In this document: one piece after another, positions 1 through 7,961 of the stretch
How the letters are laid out: each line of letters begins with the position of its first letter
Position numbering within the stretch: position 1 is the first letter of the stretch
Assembly: GCA_903902965.1 (NCBI GenBank)
Contig: CAIUXE010000086.1
Coordinates: forward strand, 1 to 54,124
Source of the DNA: an uncultured Actinomycetes bacterium
GTDB lineage: Bacteria; Actinomycetota; Actinomycetes; Nanopelagicales; Nanopelagicaceae
Length of the DNA stretch: 54,124 nt
Direction of reading: 5' to 3'
Position numbers and translations under genes: made by a program
The notes under the pieces: model-generated
Told to the model about the DNA's origin: nothing
What the model saw: only the letters and a program-made list of their open reading frames with translations
The model's database searches: none

Positions 1-1
1 G

Positions 2-730
2 GCTGGCGGAGATGACAAGATCATCATCAGCAAGTGGCGCCATATGAAAGAAAGTGGCTCAATCGGAATTGATATGAGTATTCACTACGCAGACATCATT
101 GAATATTTCGTAGGCCCAGTTGAGCGAGTTTGGGGACGCGGAATTATTGCTGAACCAATTCGTTACACAAAAGATGGAGATGAGTCGATCATCCCAACTG
201 GTGAAGATGCACTGTTTGCCAGCATGCGCACTGCAGATGGAATTGATGTTCAGTACACATACCTTCCATCTGGTCCTGGCATCAGTCACAGACAAAGAAG
301 TTTGCATGGAACTAAAGGTTCAATGTTGGTCCCAGGGGATCGCTCAGATGGAGATGTTGTTGTGCAACTCGGAGAGCGCAAACTTATGGGCGCTGAATTA
401 GTAGCTGAGATTGCTAAAACTGGAACACATTTAAATATAAATGATGTTACGAAAGCAGTGTTAGGTCCGGATGGAACTGGTGGCAAAGGCGCAGCATGGG
501 CCGCAGTTGACTCTGGTTATTTGGCAGTTGAAATTGATGACTTCATAGACGCTGTATTAAATAAGCGTGCTCCAGAAGTTGACGGCATGGGTGGCCTTCG
601 TGCACTTGCCGTGGTTTACGCAATTCTTGAATCAGGAGTAGCTGGCCGTGAAGTTTCAGTTGATGAGGTTTTGACTGGCAAAATACACGCATATCAGGAT
701 GAGATCGATCAATCTTTAGAAAGGCGCTAA
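2..730 (+). CDS. Gfo/Idh/MocA family oxidoreductase, C-terminal part (gene enters from the left edge)
   Basis: The reading frame is open from the first full codon at base 2, so the gene begins outside the window and only its last 242 residues are visible. The segment around bases 56-100 (GSIGIDMSIHYADII) matches the G-G-x-x-x-D-x-x-x-H-x-x-D pattern at the start of the C-terminal alpha/beta domain of this family, whose histidine lies at the active site. The NAD(P)-binding Rossmann half is missing. Members oxidise or reduce sugars, inositols and sugar derivatives. The VOC gene follows after 2 bases, so this is probably the first visible gene of the catabolic operon. The substrate is unknown. 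Confidence 0.85.
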   Translation, partial: AGGDDKIIISKWRHMKESGSIGIDMSIHYADIIEYFVGPVERVWGRGIIAEPIRYTKDGDESIIPTGEDALFASMRTADGIDVQYTYLPSGPGISHRQRSLHGTKGSMLVPGDRSDGDVVVQLGERKLMGAELVAEIAKTGTHLNINDVTKAVLGPDGTGGKGAAWAAVDSGYLAVEIDDFIDAVLNKRAPEVDGMGGLRALAVVYAILESGVAGREVSVDEVLTGKIHAYQDEIDQSLERR

Positions 731-732
731 TC

Positions 733-1233
733 ATGAGCGAAGAATTAAAGTTTCATCAAGTCGCCTATGTTGTTAAAGATTTAGATAAGGCAGTTAAACA
801 TTGGGCAGATAATTTAGGAATTGGTCCTTGGACTGTTTACACACTTAAATCACCTGGATTAAGAAATTGTATTTATAAAGGAGAAGCAACAGATTTTGGA
901 ATTCGCCATGCAATGGCGTTTTCTGGAAACCTTCAATTTGAATTAGTAGAGCCACTTCATGGACCAAGTATTTTTCGTGACCAATTAGATTCAACTGGTG
1001 AAGGCATGAATCACGTAGGTTGCATTGTGCAAGATCATCCAGCTGCGGTCGCCGATTTCATTGCTCGTGGATTTACACCGCTACAAAGTGCTGCTGGTTT
1101 TGGTGCCGAAGGCGATGGTGCATTTGCTTACTTCCAACCACCAGATGGAATTAGCGCAATCGTTGAATTAATTTCTCCACCAAAAGTTCGAATCCAACCT
1201 GATTACATCTATCCAGCACCGGAAGGCAAATAA
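733..1233 (+). CDS. VOC (glyoxalase/methylmalonyl-CoA epimerase-like) metalloprotein
   Basis: A 166-residue protein with two beta-alpha-beta-beta-beta modules. The four positions expected to bind metal in this superfamily are present: His8 (FHQVAYVV), Glu70 (LQFELVEP), His94 (MNHVGCIV) and Glu145 (AIVELIS). The spacing resembles the methylmalonyl-CoA epimerase/glyoxalase_4 branch. Its stop shares a base with the next start (TAATG), which implies co-translation with the enolase-superfamily gene. Within a sugar-acid operon it might be an epimerase, isomerase or lyase acting on a 2-keto intermediate, but nothing visible fixes the substrate. A true methylmalonyl-CoA epimerase is less likely in this context. 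Confidence 0.8.
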   Translation: MSEELKFHQVAYVVKDLDKAVKHWADNLGIGPWTVYTLKSPGLRNCIYKGEATDFGIRHAMAFSGNLQFELVEPLHGPSIFRDQLDSTGEGMNHVGCIVQDHPAAVADFIARGFTPLQSAAGFGAEGDGAFAYFQPPDGISAIVELISPPKVRIQPDYIYPAPEGK

Positions 1234-2372
1234 TGAAATCTGCTGCACGCATCGCCAAAGTTGAAGTTTTTGCCGCAGGCATGTCCTGCTTTGTTCGCCT
1301 TACTACTGAAGATGGAATTCAAGGCGTAGGTGAGTCAACCGCATTTGCATACCCAAACGCAGTTGCTGAAGTTATTCGCAACTTCGAACCATTTTTAATT
1401 GGTGCAGATGCTCATGATGTAGAACAGAATTGGCTAAAAATGTATCGCGCACTTGGATGGCGTGGATTGATGCTCGGTGGCGCAATCAGCGCAATAGATC
1501 AAGCGATGTGGGATATCCGTGCACGAGTATTTGAAACACCAGTTTGGCATTTGCTTGGTGGACGTAGCCGCAAAGCAGTTCGCGGAATGAAAGTTGTTTG
1601 GGGGGGTACCAAAGAAGAGCTAATTAACGATTCCCTTAAAGCCCAAAAAGAGGGTTACACCGCAATTAAGATTATTTTGCATCAACATGATCATCACTTG
1701 ATGCGTCATGCGGAGAAAATTGCTGACTTAGTAGACCGTATGGCCTCACTTCGCGATGCAGTCGGAAATACTTTGGATATCGGAGTTGAACTTCACCGCA
1801 ATATGCAACCAGGAAACTCGGTTGCGTTAATTGAAGAGTTGATGCCATTCCGCCCACTCTTTGTTGAAGATCCAATTCCACCAGATAGCGTGCTTTCATT
1901 TGCTGAAGTATCTGCGAAGGTGAAAACTCCAATGGCTGCAGGAGAACGTAATACCTCTATTTATGAGTTCCGTGAGTACATCGAACATGCTGGTCTTGCA
2001 TTTGTACGTCCTGACATCGGAATCGCTGGTGGCTTTACCCATGTTCGCAAAATCTGCGCGATGGCTGAAGCTCATCATCAAGGAATTTTGCCGCACGCAG
2101 TTCCATCAGGTGCGATCGCAACCATGGCACATATTCACATGGGTATCACTGCGCCTAACTGGGAAGCGCAAGAACACATGGATCAAAATGTTGATCCAGT
2201 ACAACAGATGGTTAAGCGAATCCCACTTGTAAAAGATGGTTGGCTGTATCCATTTGATGAGCCAGGTCTTGGCATGGAAATCAATGACGCATTCTTTGCA
2301 ACAAATCCACCAGTAACTATGCATGGAATAAATCCAGACCTTCGTGAAGATGGTTCGGTGGCACTTCGATGA
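1233..2372 (+). CDS. Mandelate racemase/muconate lactonizing enzyme family protein, probable acid-sugar dehydratase
   Basis: A 379-residue enolase-superfamily protein with the N-terminal capping domain (about residues 1-125) and a TIM barrel. Probable metal ligands are Glu186 (within VELHRN), Glu212 (VEDP) and Glu238 (AAGERN). His188 and His288 (LPHAVPSG) sit where galactonate/mannonate-type dehydratases place catalytic histidines. Those enzymes remove water from an aldonate to give a 2-keto-3-deoxy acid. The first ligand is Glu where the D-x-H motif usually has Asp. The FAH-family and aldehyde dehydrogenase genes downstream would fit processing of the dehydrated product. The specific sugar acid is not identifiable. 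Confidence 0.85.
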   Translation: MKSAARIAKVEVFAAGMSCFVRLTTEDGIQGVGESTAFAYPNAVAEVIRNFEPFLIGADAHDVEQNWLKMYRALGWRGLMLGGAISAIDQAMWDIRARVFETPVWHLLGGRSRKAVRGMKVVWGGTKEELINDSLKAQKEGYTAIKIILHQHDHHLMRHAEKIADLVDRMASLRDAVGNTLDIGVELHRNMQPGNSVALIEELMPFRPLFVEDPIPPDSVLSFAEVSAKVKTPMAAGERNTSIYEFREYIEHAGLAFVRPDIGIAGGFTHVRKICAMAEAHHQGILPHAVPSGAIATMAHIHMGITAPNWEAQEHMDQNVDPVQQMVKRIPLVKDGWLYPFDEPGLGMEINDAFFATNPPVTMHGINPDLREDGSVALR

Positions 2373-3418
2373 GTAAACCTAAAATTGGGATCGCATGTTC
2401 TGCTGAAACTCGCGCCCTCTATTTAGAAAAACGCGATTTAGAACGCTTGAGCAAAATAGCTGATGTCGTAATTGAAGAGTATGACGTCCCATCTGATTGG
2501 GTAAACATTCCAGTGGACCCAGAAGTTGAAGCACGTTTTGCTAAATTCGCAGTAGATCTAGATGTATTGATCGTCTGTCATGGTGGCCCAAGAATTACTA
2601 AGCCAATTTTTGATGCTGGCAAGAAATTAAAAGTTGTTGGCGAACTTGAAGGTGATCGTTTTGCCGGTCGCATCGATGTAATTGCAGCTAAAGAAGCTGG
2701 CGTTATGGTGGTTGATACAACTCACTCATCATCATGGCCAGTATCTGAGTGGGCACTTGCGCTCGCATTAATTGGTTTACGTGAACATGCACGTTTTCGC
2801 GACATTATCGCTGGAAAGAAAATGAGTCATGATGATTACCGCACCAAGCCACCAGCCCGTGAATTAACTGGCAAGAGTGTTGGAATTATCGGTTTTGGTC
2901 ATATTGCATGGCGCTTACGCGAATTCTTAACTCCATTCCGTAATGAGATCTTTGCTTATGATCCTTTTGCACCTCGTGAATTAGCAGATGCGCTAGATGT
3001 TAACTTTGCATCACTTGAAAAAGTAATGGATTGCGATGTAGTTATCTGTCTTGCTCCAGATACCGCTAAGACGCGCAACATGATCGCTGAAAAAGAGTTA
3101 GCGATGCTTAAGCCTGGAGCAGTATTTGTAAACGTTTCACGCGGAGGATGTGTAGATGTCCCTGCCTTAATCGCCAAGGCTGCCAAAGAAGATGCATGGT
3201 TCTGTCTAGATGCGCATAATCCTGAACCAATCGCAGTTGATTCACCATTACGTGGAATGCGTAACGTCTTCCTCTCACCTCACATTGGCGGCATGACTGT
3301 CGAAGCTCAACCTAGATTTTTCACATTGATGGTTGAAGAGTTGGAACGTTGGGTTGATGGCGCAGAACCACGCGCGCAAATTACTGATCGCGTCGTCGCT
3401 GGAAGATCCGGAAAATAA
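2369..3418 (+). CDS. D-isomer-specific 2-hydroxyacid dehydrogenase family protein
   Basis: A 349-residue NAD(P)-dependent dehydrogenase that overlaps the preceding gene by 4 bases (ATGA). The catalytic triad of the family is visible: Arg258 (NVSRGG), Glu286 (HNPEP) and His305 (SPHIGG). The dinucleotide-binding turn at residues 175-180 reads GFGHIA, so the third glycine of the usual GxGxxG is alanine. Family members interconvert 2-keto acids and D-2-hydroxy acids, for example glyoxylate/hydroxypyruvate reductases and phosphoglycerate dehydrogenases. Here it could oxidise a hydroxy acid made or consumed in the operon's pathway. It is unlikely to be the biosynthetic SerA, because no C-terminal ACT domain is present. 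Confidence 0.88.
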   Translation: MSKPKIGIACSAETRALYLEKRDLERLSKIADVVIEEYDVPSDWVNIPVDPEVEARFAKFAVDLDVLIVCHGGPRITKPIFDAGKKLKVVGELEGDRFAGRIDVIAAKEAGVMVVDTTHSSSWPVSEWALALALIGLREHARFRDIIAGKKMSHDDYRTKPPARELTGKSVGIIGFGHIAWRLREFLTPFRNEIFAYDPFAPRELADALDVNFASLEKVMDCDVVICLAPDTAKTRNMIAEKELAMLKPGAVFVNVSRGGCVDVPALIAKAAKEDAWFCLDAHNPEPIAVDSPLRGMRNVFLSPHIGGMTVEAQPRFFTLMVEELERWVDGAEPRAQITDRVVAGRSGK

Positions 3419-3419
3419 G

Positions 3420-4298
3420 ATGATCGCAGATAGCCATTGCCATGCTTGGCGCAGATGGCCATATGACAAATCGGTACCGGATCCAGATCATCGTGGATCA
3501 CTTGAAGCGTTGTTGTATGAAATGGATACGCATGGCGTAACTCGGGCTTCAGTCGTATGTGCGCGCATCGGTGATGGAGAAGGCGGCGACGGATTTGGGA
3601 ATGAAGATAACAATGATTATGTATCTTCATTTGCTAAAAAATTTCCAGATCGAATTTCCGCTTGGGTAGATGTTGATTGTGTTTGGCGTAAAGACCATCA
3701 CAAGCCAGGAGCTGTTGCTCGTTTACGCGAAGAGTTATCGCGCAATAACGCAAAAGGTTTCACTCACTATGTAACTGCAGAAAACGATGGCTGGTTCCAT
3801 ACGAATGAAGGACAGGAATTTTTTGCAACAGCAGCAGAGCTAAAAGTGGTTGCTTCAATGGCAATCTCACCTGCTTGGTTTCCAGATTTGCGGGAAATTG
3901 CTAAAGCCAACCCAACCTTGCCATTTTTGGTTCACCACATGTCAATGCCGGCAAATACCAGCGCGGGATATAGCAAGAATGACATCGCAGAGTTAGTTAA
4001 GAGTGCAGAGATTCCAAATATCGGCATTAAAATCTCTGGGTTTAACTACAACTCAATTGAAAAATATGATTTTCCTTACAAGCAGTCTCAAGAACTTTTT
4101 AAAACAATTTATGATGCTTATGGTGCAGATCGGCTTTATTGGGCTTCAGATTTCCCAGCCTCGCGAGATATGTTGACTTACACCCAGGCAATCGAAGTTG
4201 TTCGAACACATTGTGATTATCTTCCAAAAGCAGATTTGGATAAGATCATGGGAGACAACTTAAACAATTTGTTAAATAATCCAGTTTTTTCTAAGTAA
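3420..4298 (+). CDS. Amidohydrolase 2 family metal-dependent hydrolase
   Basis: A 292-residue TIM-barrel hydrolase. The ATG at 3420, one base after the previous stop, is chosen because the protein then begins with the metal-binding H-x-H (His6, His8 in MIADSHCHAW). An upstream in-frame ATG at 3333 would add 29 non-conserved residues inside the preceding gene. Further metal or active-site candidates are the HH of FLVHHMS and the Asp of YWASDFPAS near the C-terminus. This family includes sugar lactonases such as fuconolactonase, and decarboxylases of the ACMSD type. In this operon, opening a sugar lactone to feed the dehydratase is a reasonable inference. Confidence 0.82.
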   Translation: MIADSHCHAWRRWPYDKSVPDPDHRGSLEALLYEMDTHGVTRASVVCARIGDGEGGDGFGNEDNNDYVSSFAKKFPDRISAWVDVDCVWRKDHHKPGAVARLREELSRNNAKGFTHYVTAENDGWFHTNEGQEFFATAAELKVVASMAISPAWFPDLREIAKANPTLPFLVHHMSMPANTSAGYSKNDIAELVKSAEIPNIGIKISGFNYNSIEKYDFPYKQSQELFKTIYDAYGADRLYWASDFPASRDMLTYTQAIEVVRTHCDYLPKADLDKIMGDNLNNLLNNPVFSK

Positions 4299-4327
4299 TA
4301 ACTAAACCAAACTAGAAAGGCAAAAAT

Positions 4328-4624
4328 ATGGCCGCTGTACTGATCGCTCGTTACTACGTAAATCCTGGAAACTCAGCTGCAGTTAAAGAAGCACTGCAAA
4401 AGATGGCAGTTCGCGTTAAAGCTGATGAGCCAGCATGTTTGGTTTATAACGCCAATATCGATCCAGAAAATGAAAACCTTTACTGCCTATATGAGGTCTA
4501 CCGTGATGCAGCAGCAATTGCCGCTCACCGCGAAACTCCTCACTTCAAAGAGATCATCGAAGGAATAATCGTTCCTTTGCTTGAAAAGCGCGAGCGCGAA
4601 ATTTACGAGCAGGTTATTGGCTAA
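4328..4624 (+). CDS. Antibiotic biosynthesis monooxygenase (ABM) domain protein
   Basis: A 98-residue dimeric ferredoxin-like-fold protein. The pattern ARYYVNPGN...VKEALQKMAVRVKADEPACLVYNANIDP and a closing FKEIIEGIIVPLLEKRE helix are typical of small ABM/YgiN-like proteins. An AGAAAGG ribosome site lies about 8 bases before the ATG. Family members include quinol monooxygenases, heme-degrading enzymes and structurally related mutarotases or isomerases, so the fold alone does not give a reaction. It lies between the amidohydrolase and the FAH-family gene, whose ATG overlaps its stop (TAATG). Confidence 0.75.
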   Translation: MAAVLIARYYVNPGNSAAVKEALQKMAVRVKADEPACLVYNANIDPENENLYCLYEVYRDAAAIAAHRETPHFKEIIEGIIVPLLEKREREIYEQVIG

Positions 4625-5670
4625 TGAAATTACTCTCTTTTGCAACAGTTACTTCAGTAGGCCGAACCCGGCATCTTGGCGCGCTTGTTTCAGGTGATGC
4701 CGATGCGGGGGAGATTATTGATTTAACTGCAGCATCGAGAGCTTTACTTGCCTCAGAAGGTTTGGATGAGATTGGTGCAGAGCGAATTACAAATGCGCTC
4801 TGCCCAGCCTCAACTTTAGGATTTATTCAAGGTGGCGGCAGAGCCCGTGATTTAGCTGAAAAAGCAGTTGCTGCTGTTTTGAAAAATGGATGGGAGAGCG
4901 CCCCTAATCTTGCACAGATTAGATACAAGGCTGCCGACATAGCTCATCTTCCCGCAATAACTGCTCCACCACTTTTGCGAGATTTTATGTCTTTCGAAAA
5001 ACACTTATTAAATGTTTTTCCTAAATTAAATCGCGAGATTCCGGCCGAGTGGTACAAACGTCCAGTGTTTTATAAAGGTAACGCAGCCAGTATTGGCGCG
5101 CACAAACAAGAGATTGAATTTCCAGAGTATGCAGAAGTTTTAGATTTAGAGTTTGAATTTGCAATTGTGATTGGCAAATCTGGAATTGATATCAAAGTTG
5201 AGAATGCTCGGGATCACATCTATGGATACACGATTTACAATGATTTTTCGGCACGTGCAATTCAATCCCAAGAAATGTCCGTTGGGCTTGGGCCCGCCAA
5301 GGGTAAAGATTTTGTTGGCGCACATGTACTAGGTCCAGTTTTAGTTACTGCTGATGAAATCAAAGATCCTTATTCACTTGCCATGAAGGCGTGGATAAAT
5401 GGAGTTCAGTGGACTGATGGAAATACAAATGACATGCACTGGAAATTCGAACAAATGATTGCTTATGCATCTTGGAATGAACATTTACAAGTGGGCGAAG
5501 TTTTTGGTTCCGGAACAGTTGGAGACGGATCTGGCGCAGAACAAGACAAAGTCTTGAATCCTGGAGATGTCATTGAATTAGATGTTGCTGGAATTGGAAA
5601 GTTATTCAACAAAGTAGTTAGAAATAAACCGCTTGATCTAGATATCAGCAAACATGGGGGCGCTAAATGA
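4624..5670 (+). CDS. Fumarylacetoacetate hydrolase (FAH) family protein
   Basis: A 348-residue protein with an N-terminal domain and the FAH catalytic fold. Visible signature residues are the His127 dyad element in FMSFEKH, the metal ligands Glu177 and Glu179 in DLEFEFAIVIG, Asp207 in YNDFSAR, and the GPAKGKDF loop. The family cleaves or hydrates 2,4-diketo acids and includes fumarylacetoacetase, 2,4-diketo-3-deoxy-rhamnonate hydrolase and 2-keto-3-deoxy-pentonate dehydratases. Its position after an acid-sugar dehydratase and before an aldehyde dehydrogenase fits the last carbon-carbon or dehydration step of a non-phosphorylative sugar pathway. The next gene overlaps it by 4 bases. Confidence 0.85.
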   Translation: MKLLSFATVTSVGRTRHLGALVSGDADAGEIIDLTAASRALLASEGLDEIGAERITNALCPASTLGFIQGGGRARDLAEKAVAAVLKNGWESAPNLAQIRYKAADIAHLPAITAPPLLRDFMSFEKHLLNVFPKLNREIPAEWYKRPVFYKGNAASIGAHKQEIEFPEYAEVLDLEFEFAIVIGKSGIDIKVENARDHIYGYTIYNDFSARAIQSQEMSVGLGPAKGKDFVGAHVLGPVLVTADEIKDPYSLAMKAWINGVQWTDGNTNDMHWKFEQMIAYASWNEHLQVGEVFGSGTVGDGSGAEQDKVLNPGDVIELDVAGIGKLFNKVVRNKPLDLDISKHGGAK

Positions 5671-7088
5671 TCTTCTCCGATCTATATATCAATGGCAAAT
5701 GGGTAGAGGGCGCTGGTCGCCACCCGGTTTATGACCCAAGTGATGGTTCGGTTATTGCCGAAATTGCTATCGCTGGAGAGAAAGAAGTAGATGCCGCGAT
5801 GAATGCTGCAGCAGCAGCTTTTCCATCTTTTGCACAAACCCCGTCACGTCAACGTGGTGAAATGCTTCGCCGTGCCTTTGAAATCATGATTGCAGAAGCA
5901 GATGATCTGGCGAGATTAGTTTCACGCGAAAATGGAAAAGTTTTCGCTGACGCAAAAGCTGAAGTTCTTTACGCAGCTGAGTTTTTCCGTTGGTTCTCTG
6001 AAGAGGCAGTTCGCATCGAGGGAGATTTCCGCACTTCACCAAGCGGGGACAAACGAATCATTGTTACTAACCAACCAATTGGTGTTTCATTATTAATTAC
6101 TCCATGGAATTTTCCAGCAGCTATGGCTACTCGCAAAATTGGTCCGGCAATTGCAGCTGGTTGCACAGTAATTGTTAAACCTGCAACTGAGACTCCACTT
6201 ACTACTTTGGCCATCGCTGATATTTTGCATCGTGCAGGCGTTCCTGCCGGTGTTGTAAATGTGATCACTCCAACTCCTGCTGGTCCAGCAATCACTCGCT
6301 TACTTCAAGATCCAAGATTGAAAAATCTTTCATTTACCGGATCTACTCAAGTTGGAAAAATTCTTTTAAAGCAAGCAGCAGATCGTGTAATCCGCACCTC
6401 TATGGAGTTAGGCGGAAACGCACCATTTATCGTTTTGGATGATGCAGATATTGATGAAGCAGTAAAGGGAGCGATGATTGCCAAGTTACGTAATGGCGGA
6501 GCCGCTTGTACTGCTGCAAATCGTTTTTATGTTTCTAAAAAAGTTGCTGCACAATTTACTGAAAAGTTAACAGCAGCAATGGCGGATATTAAAATGGCAT
6601 CAGGATTAACAGAAGGTGCTCAACTAGGTGCAAGCGTTTCGGTAAAAGAACGAAATAAAATTGCTGATCTAGTAACCGCATCAATTGCACAAGGAGCTGA
6701 GTTAAAGCTTGGTGGAAAAACTCCTGATGGCGATGGAGCTTTCTACCCACCAACAGTTCTTACAGTTGCAGCAGATAATGAAATATTAAAAGAAGAAATC
6801 TTCGGACCAGTTGCCGTAATAGTTACAGTGGATTCTGATGAGCAAGCAATTGCTTTAGCAAATGACACTGAGTACGGCTTGATCAGTTACATCTATTCAG
6901 CAGATTTGGGCCGTGCGCTCAAAGTTGCCGAAGCGATGGAATCTGGAATGGTGGCAATCAACCGCGGAGTGATTTCTGACCCAGCCGCCCCATTTGGCGG
7001 ATACAAGCAAAGTGGACTTGGCCGCGAAGGTGGCTTTGATGGAGTCCATGAGTTCCTCGAGAAGAAGTACATCGGCGCTGCTTTCTAG
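5667..7088 (+). CDS. NAD(P)-dependent aldehyde dehydrogenase, succinate-semialdehyde dehydrogenase-like
   Basis: A 473-residue full-length aldehyde dehydrogenase. The oxyanion Asn148 (TPWNFP), Lys171 (VKPATETP), general-base Glu247 (MELGG) and nucleophile Cys281 (NGGAACTAANR) are present. The C-terminal FGGYKQSGLGREGG motif and the Cys loop most resemble succinate-semialdehyde and 2-oxoglutarate-semialdehyde dehydrogenases. As the last gene of the operon it could turn an aldehyde product into an acid for the TCA cycle. The nearest downstream gene is a tRNA, and no clear intrinsic terminator is seen in the 75-base gap. Confidence 0.9.
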   Translation: MIFSDLYINGKWVEGAGRHPVYDPSDGSVIAEIAIAGEKEVDAAMNAAAAAFPSFAQTPSRQRGEMLRRAFEIMIAEADDLARLVSRENGKVFADAKAEVLYAAEFFRWFSEEAVRIEGDFRTSPSGDKRIIVTNQPIGVSLLITPWNFPAAMATRKIGPAIAAGCTVIVKPATETPLTTLAIADILHRAGVPAGVVNVITPTPAGPAITRLLQDPRLKNLSFTGSTQVGKILLKQAADRVIRTSMELGGNAPFIVLDDADIDEAVKGAMIAKLRNGGAACTAANRFYVSKKVAAQFTEKLTAAMADIKMASGLTEGAQLGASVSVKERNKIADLVTASIAQGAELKLGGKTPDGDGAFYPPTVLTVAADNEILKEEIFGPVAVIVTVDSDEQAIALANDTEYGLISYIYSADLGRALKVAEAMESGMVAINRGVISDPAAPFGGYKQSGLGREGGFDGVHEFLEKKYIGAAF

Positions 7089-7117
7089 GTTCATTTTGGT
7101 AGAGCAATAGAGGCGTG

Positions 7118-7123
7118 TACCCT
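7118..7123 (+). promoter_or_regulatory. Possible -10 element for the tRNA-Thr/tRNA-Met/rpmG unit
   Basis: The hexamer TACCCT is identical to the -10 proposed for rplM and lies about 40 bases upstream of the tRNA-Thr gene. The matching -35 is poor: TTTTGG sits 18 bases upstream, or TTGGTA 16 bases upstream. The element is proposed mainly by analogy with the other promoters in this window. Confidence 0.35.
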
Positions 7124-7163
7124 CTACCTGTTCAATCAAATAAGCAGTGAAGAAAGAAGTATT

Positions 7164-7236
7164 GCCCCCCTAGCTCAGTCGGTAGAGCGTTTCCATGGTA
7201 AGGAAAAGGTCAACGGTTCGATTCCGTTGGGGGGCT
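7164..7236 (+). tRNA. tRNA-Thr (anticodon GGT)
   Basis: A 73-base cloverleaf with acceptor stem GCCCCCC/GGGGGGC, D-arm TAGCTCAGTCGGTAGAG, anticodon stem TTTCC/GGAAA around loop ATGGTAA (anticodon GGT), and T-arm AACGG-TTCGATT-CCGTT. The discriminator is T and CCA is not encoded. It is followed after one base by tRNA-Met, an arrangement conserved upstream of rpmG in actinobacteria. Confidence 0.95.
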
Positions 7237-7237
7237 C

Positions 7238-7311
7238 GGCGGGGTAGCTCAGCCTGGTAGAGCAAGCGGCTCATAATCGCTGTGTCGCCGGTTCAAGTCC
7301 GGCCTCCGCTA
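7238..7311 (+). tRNA. tRNA-Met (anticodon CAT), elongator type
   Basis: A 74-base cloverleaf. The acceptor stem GGCGGGG/CTCCGCT closes with two G-T wobbles, the anticodon stem AGCGG/TCGCT encloses loop CTCATAA (anticodon CAT), and the T-arm is GCCGG-TTCAAGT-CCGGC. It lacks the three consecutive G-C pairs beside the anticodon loop that mark initiator tRNA, so an elongator is called. A tRNA-Ile with lysidine-modified CAT is a formal alternative, but the neighbourhood favours Met. Confidence 0.92.
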
Positions 7312-7391
7312 CTCGATTTCTCGCCTTAGGGCGAGAACGGGTACGCTCAGACCTTCACGAAAGTGGAGCTAAATTAGATAGGAGCATGACC

Positions 7392-7562
7392 ATGGCAAGT
7401 AAGAGTGCGGATGTCCGCCCAAAGATCACCATGGCCTGCGTGGATTGCAAAGAACGCAATTACATCACCAAGAAAAATCGCCGTAACGATCCAGATCGTA
7501 TGGAGATGAAGAAGTTCTGCCCGCGCTGCAAAGCCAGCACACTTCACCGGGAGACCCGCTAA
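7392..7562 (+). CDS. rpmG: 50S ribosomal protein L33, zinc-ribbon form
   Basis: A 56-residue protein, with two CxxC pairs ([10 protein letters not shown] and FCPRCKAS) that bind zinc in the C+ form of L33. Two in-frame ATGs are possible, at 7386 and 7392. The AGGAG at 7380-7384 is only 1 base from the first and 7 bases from the second, so 7392 is chosen. L33 sits near the ribosomal E site. The position between trnM and the hadA-like gene matches the order in other actinobacteria. Confidence 0.93.
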   Translation: MASKSADVRPKITMACVDCKERNYITKKNRRNDPDRMEMKKFCPRCKASTLHRETR

Positions 7563-7565
7563 ATC

Positions 7566-7961
7566 ATGGTCGCCCCCGACCTAGTCGGGCGTAAATTTCT
7601 GGGAACGCATACGCAAAGAGTTAATCAAAAAGATCTGAGCGCATTTGCAACATCGATTGGTGAAACCCCCGATACTCAAATTTCCCAACTTCCAACTTTT
7701 CCAATTCGCTATACCTTGAATGAGGCAGAACGTATTGCTCCAGAACTTGGGTTGGACTGGAGTCGAGTAGTACACGGCGATCAAAGATTTATACATCACC
7801 GTTTTTTAAAAGTCGATGAAGAAGTCCGCGCGGATAGCGAAATCGAAGCGGTCAAATCTATGGCCGGTAATGATATTTTAACTTTGAGATCTGATCTTTT
7901 TGTGGGCGATGAGATAGTTACTTCCACTTGGTCAACTTTAGTCTTCCGAGGTCAACAATGA
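7566..7961 (+). CDS. HadA-like MaoC/FAS1-type dehydratase subunit
   Basis: A 131-residue hotdog-fold protein matching the N-terminal MaoC-like dehydratase domain. The sequence VGRKFLGTHTQRVNQKDLSAFATSIGE and the position after rpmG parallel HadA of Mycobacterium. In the HadAB complex this subunit binds the acyl chain and lacks the catalytic dyad, and the Asp/His hydratase motif is likewise absent here. Its stop overlaps the start of the hadB-like gene (ATGA), which suggests stoichiometric synthesis. Dehydration of 3-hydroxyacyl thioesters in fatty-acid elongation is inferred from the family. Confidence 0.8.
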   Translation: MVAPDLVGRKFLGTHTQRVNQKDLSAFATSIGETPDTQISQLPTFPIRYTLNEAERIAPELGLDWSRVVHGDQRFIHHRFLKVDEEVRADSEIEAVKSMAGNDILTLRSDLFVGDEIVTSTWSTLVFRGQQ

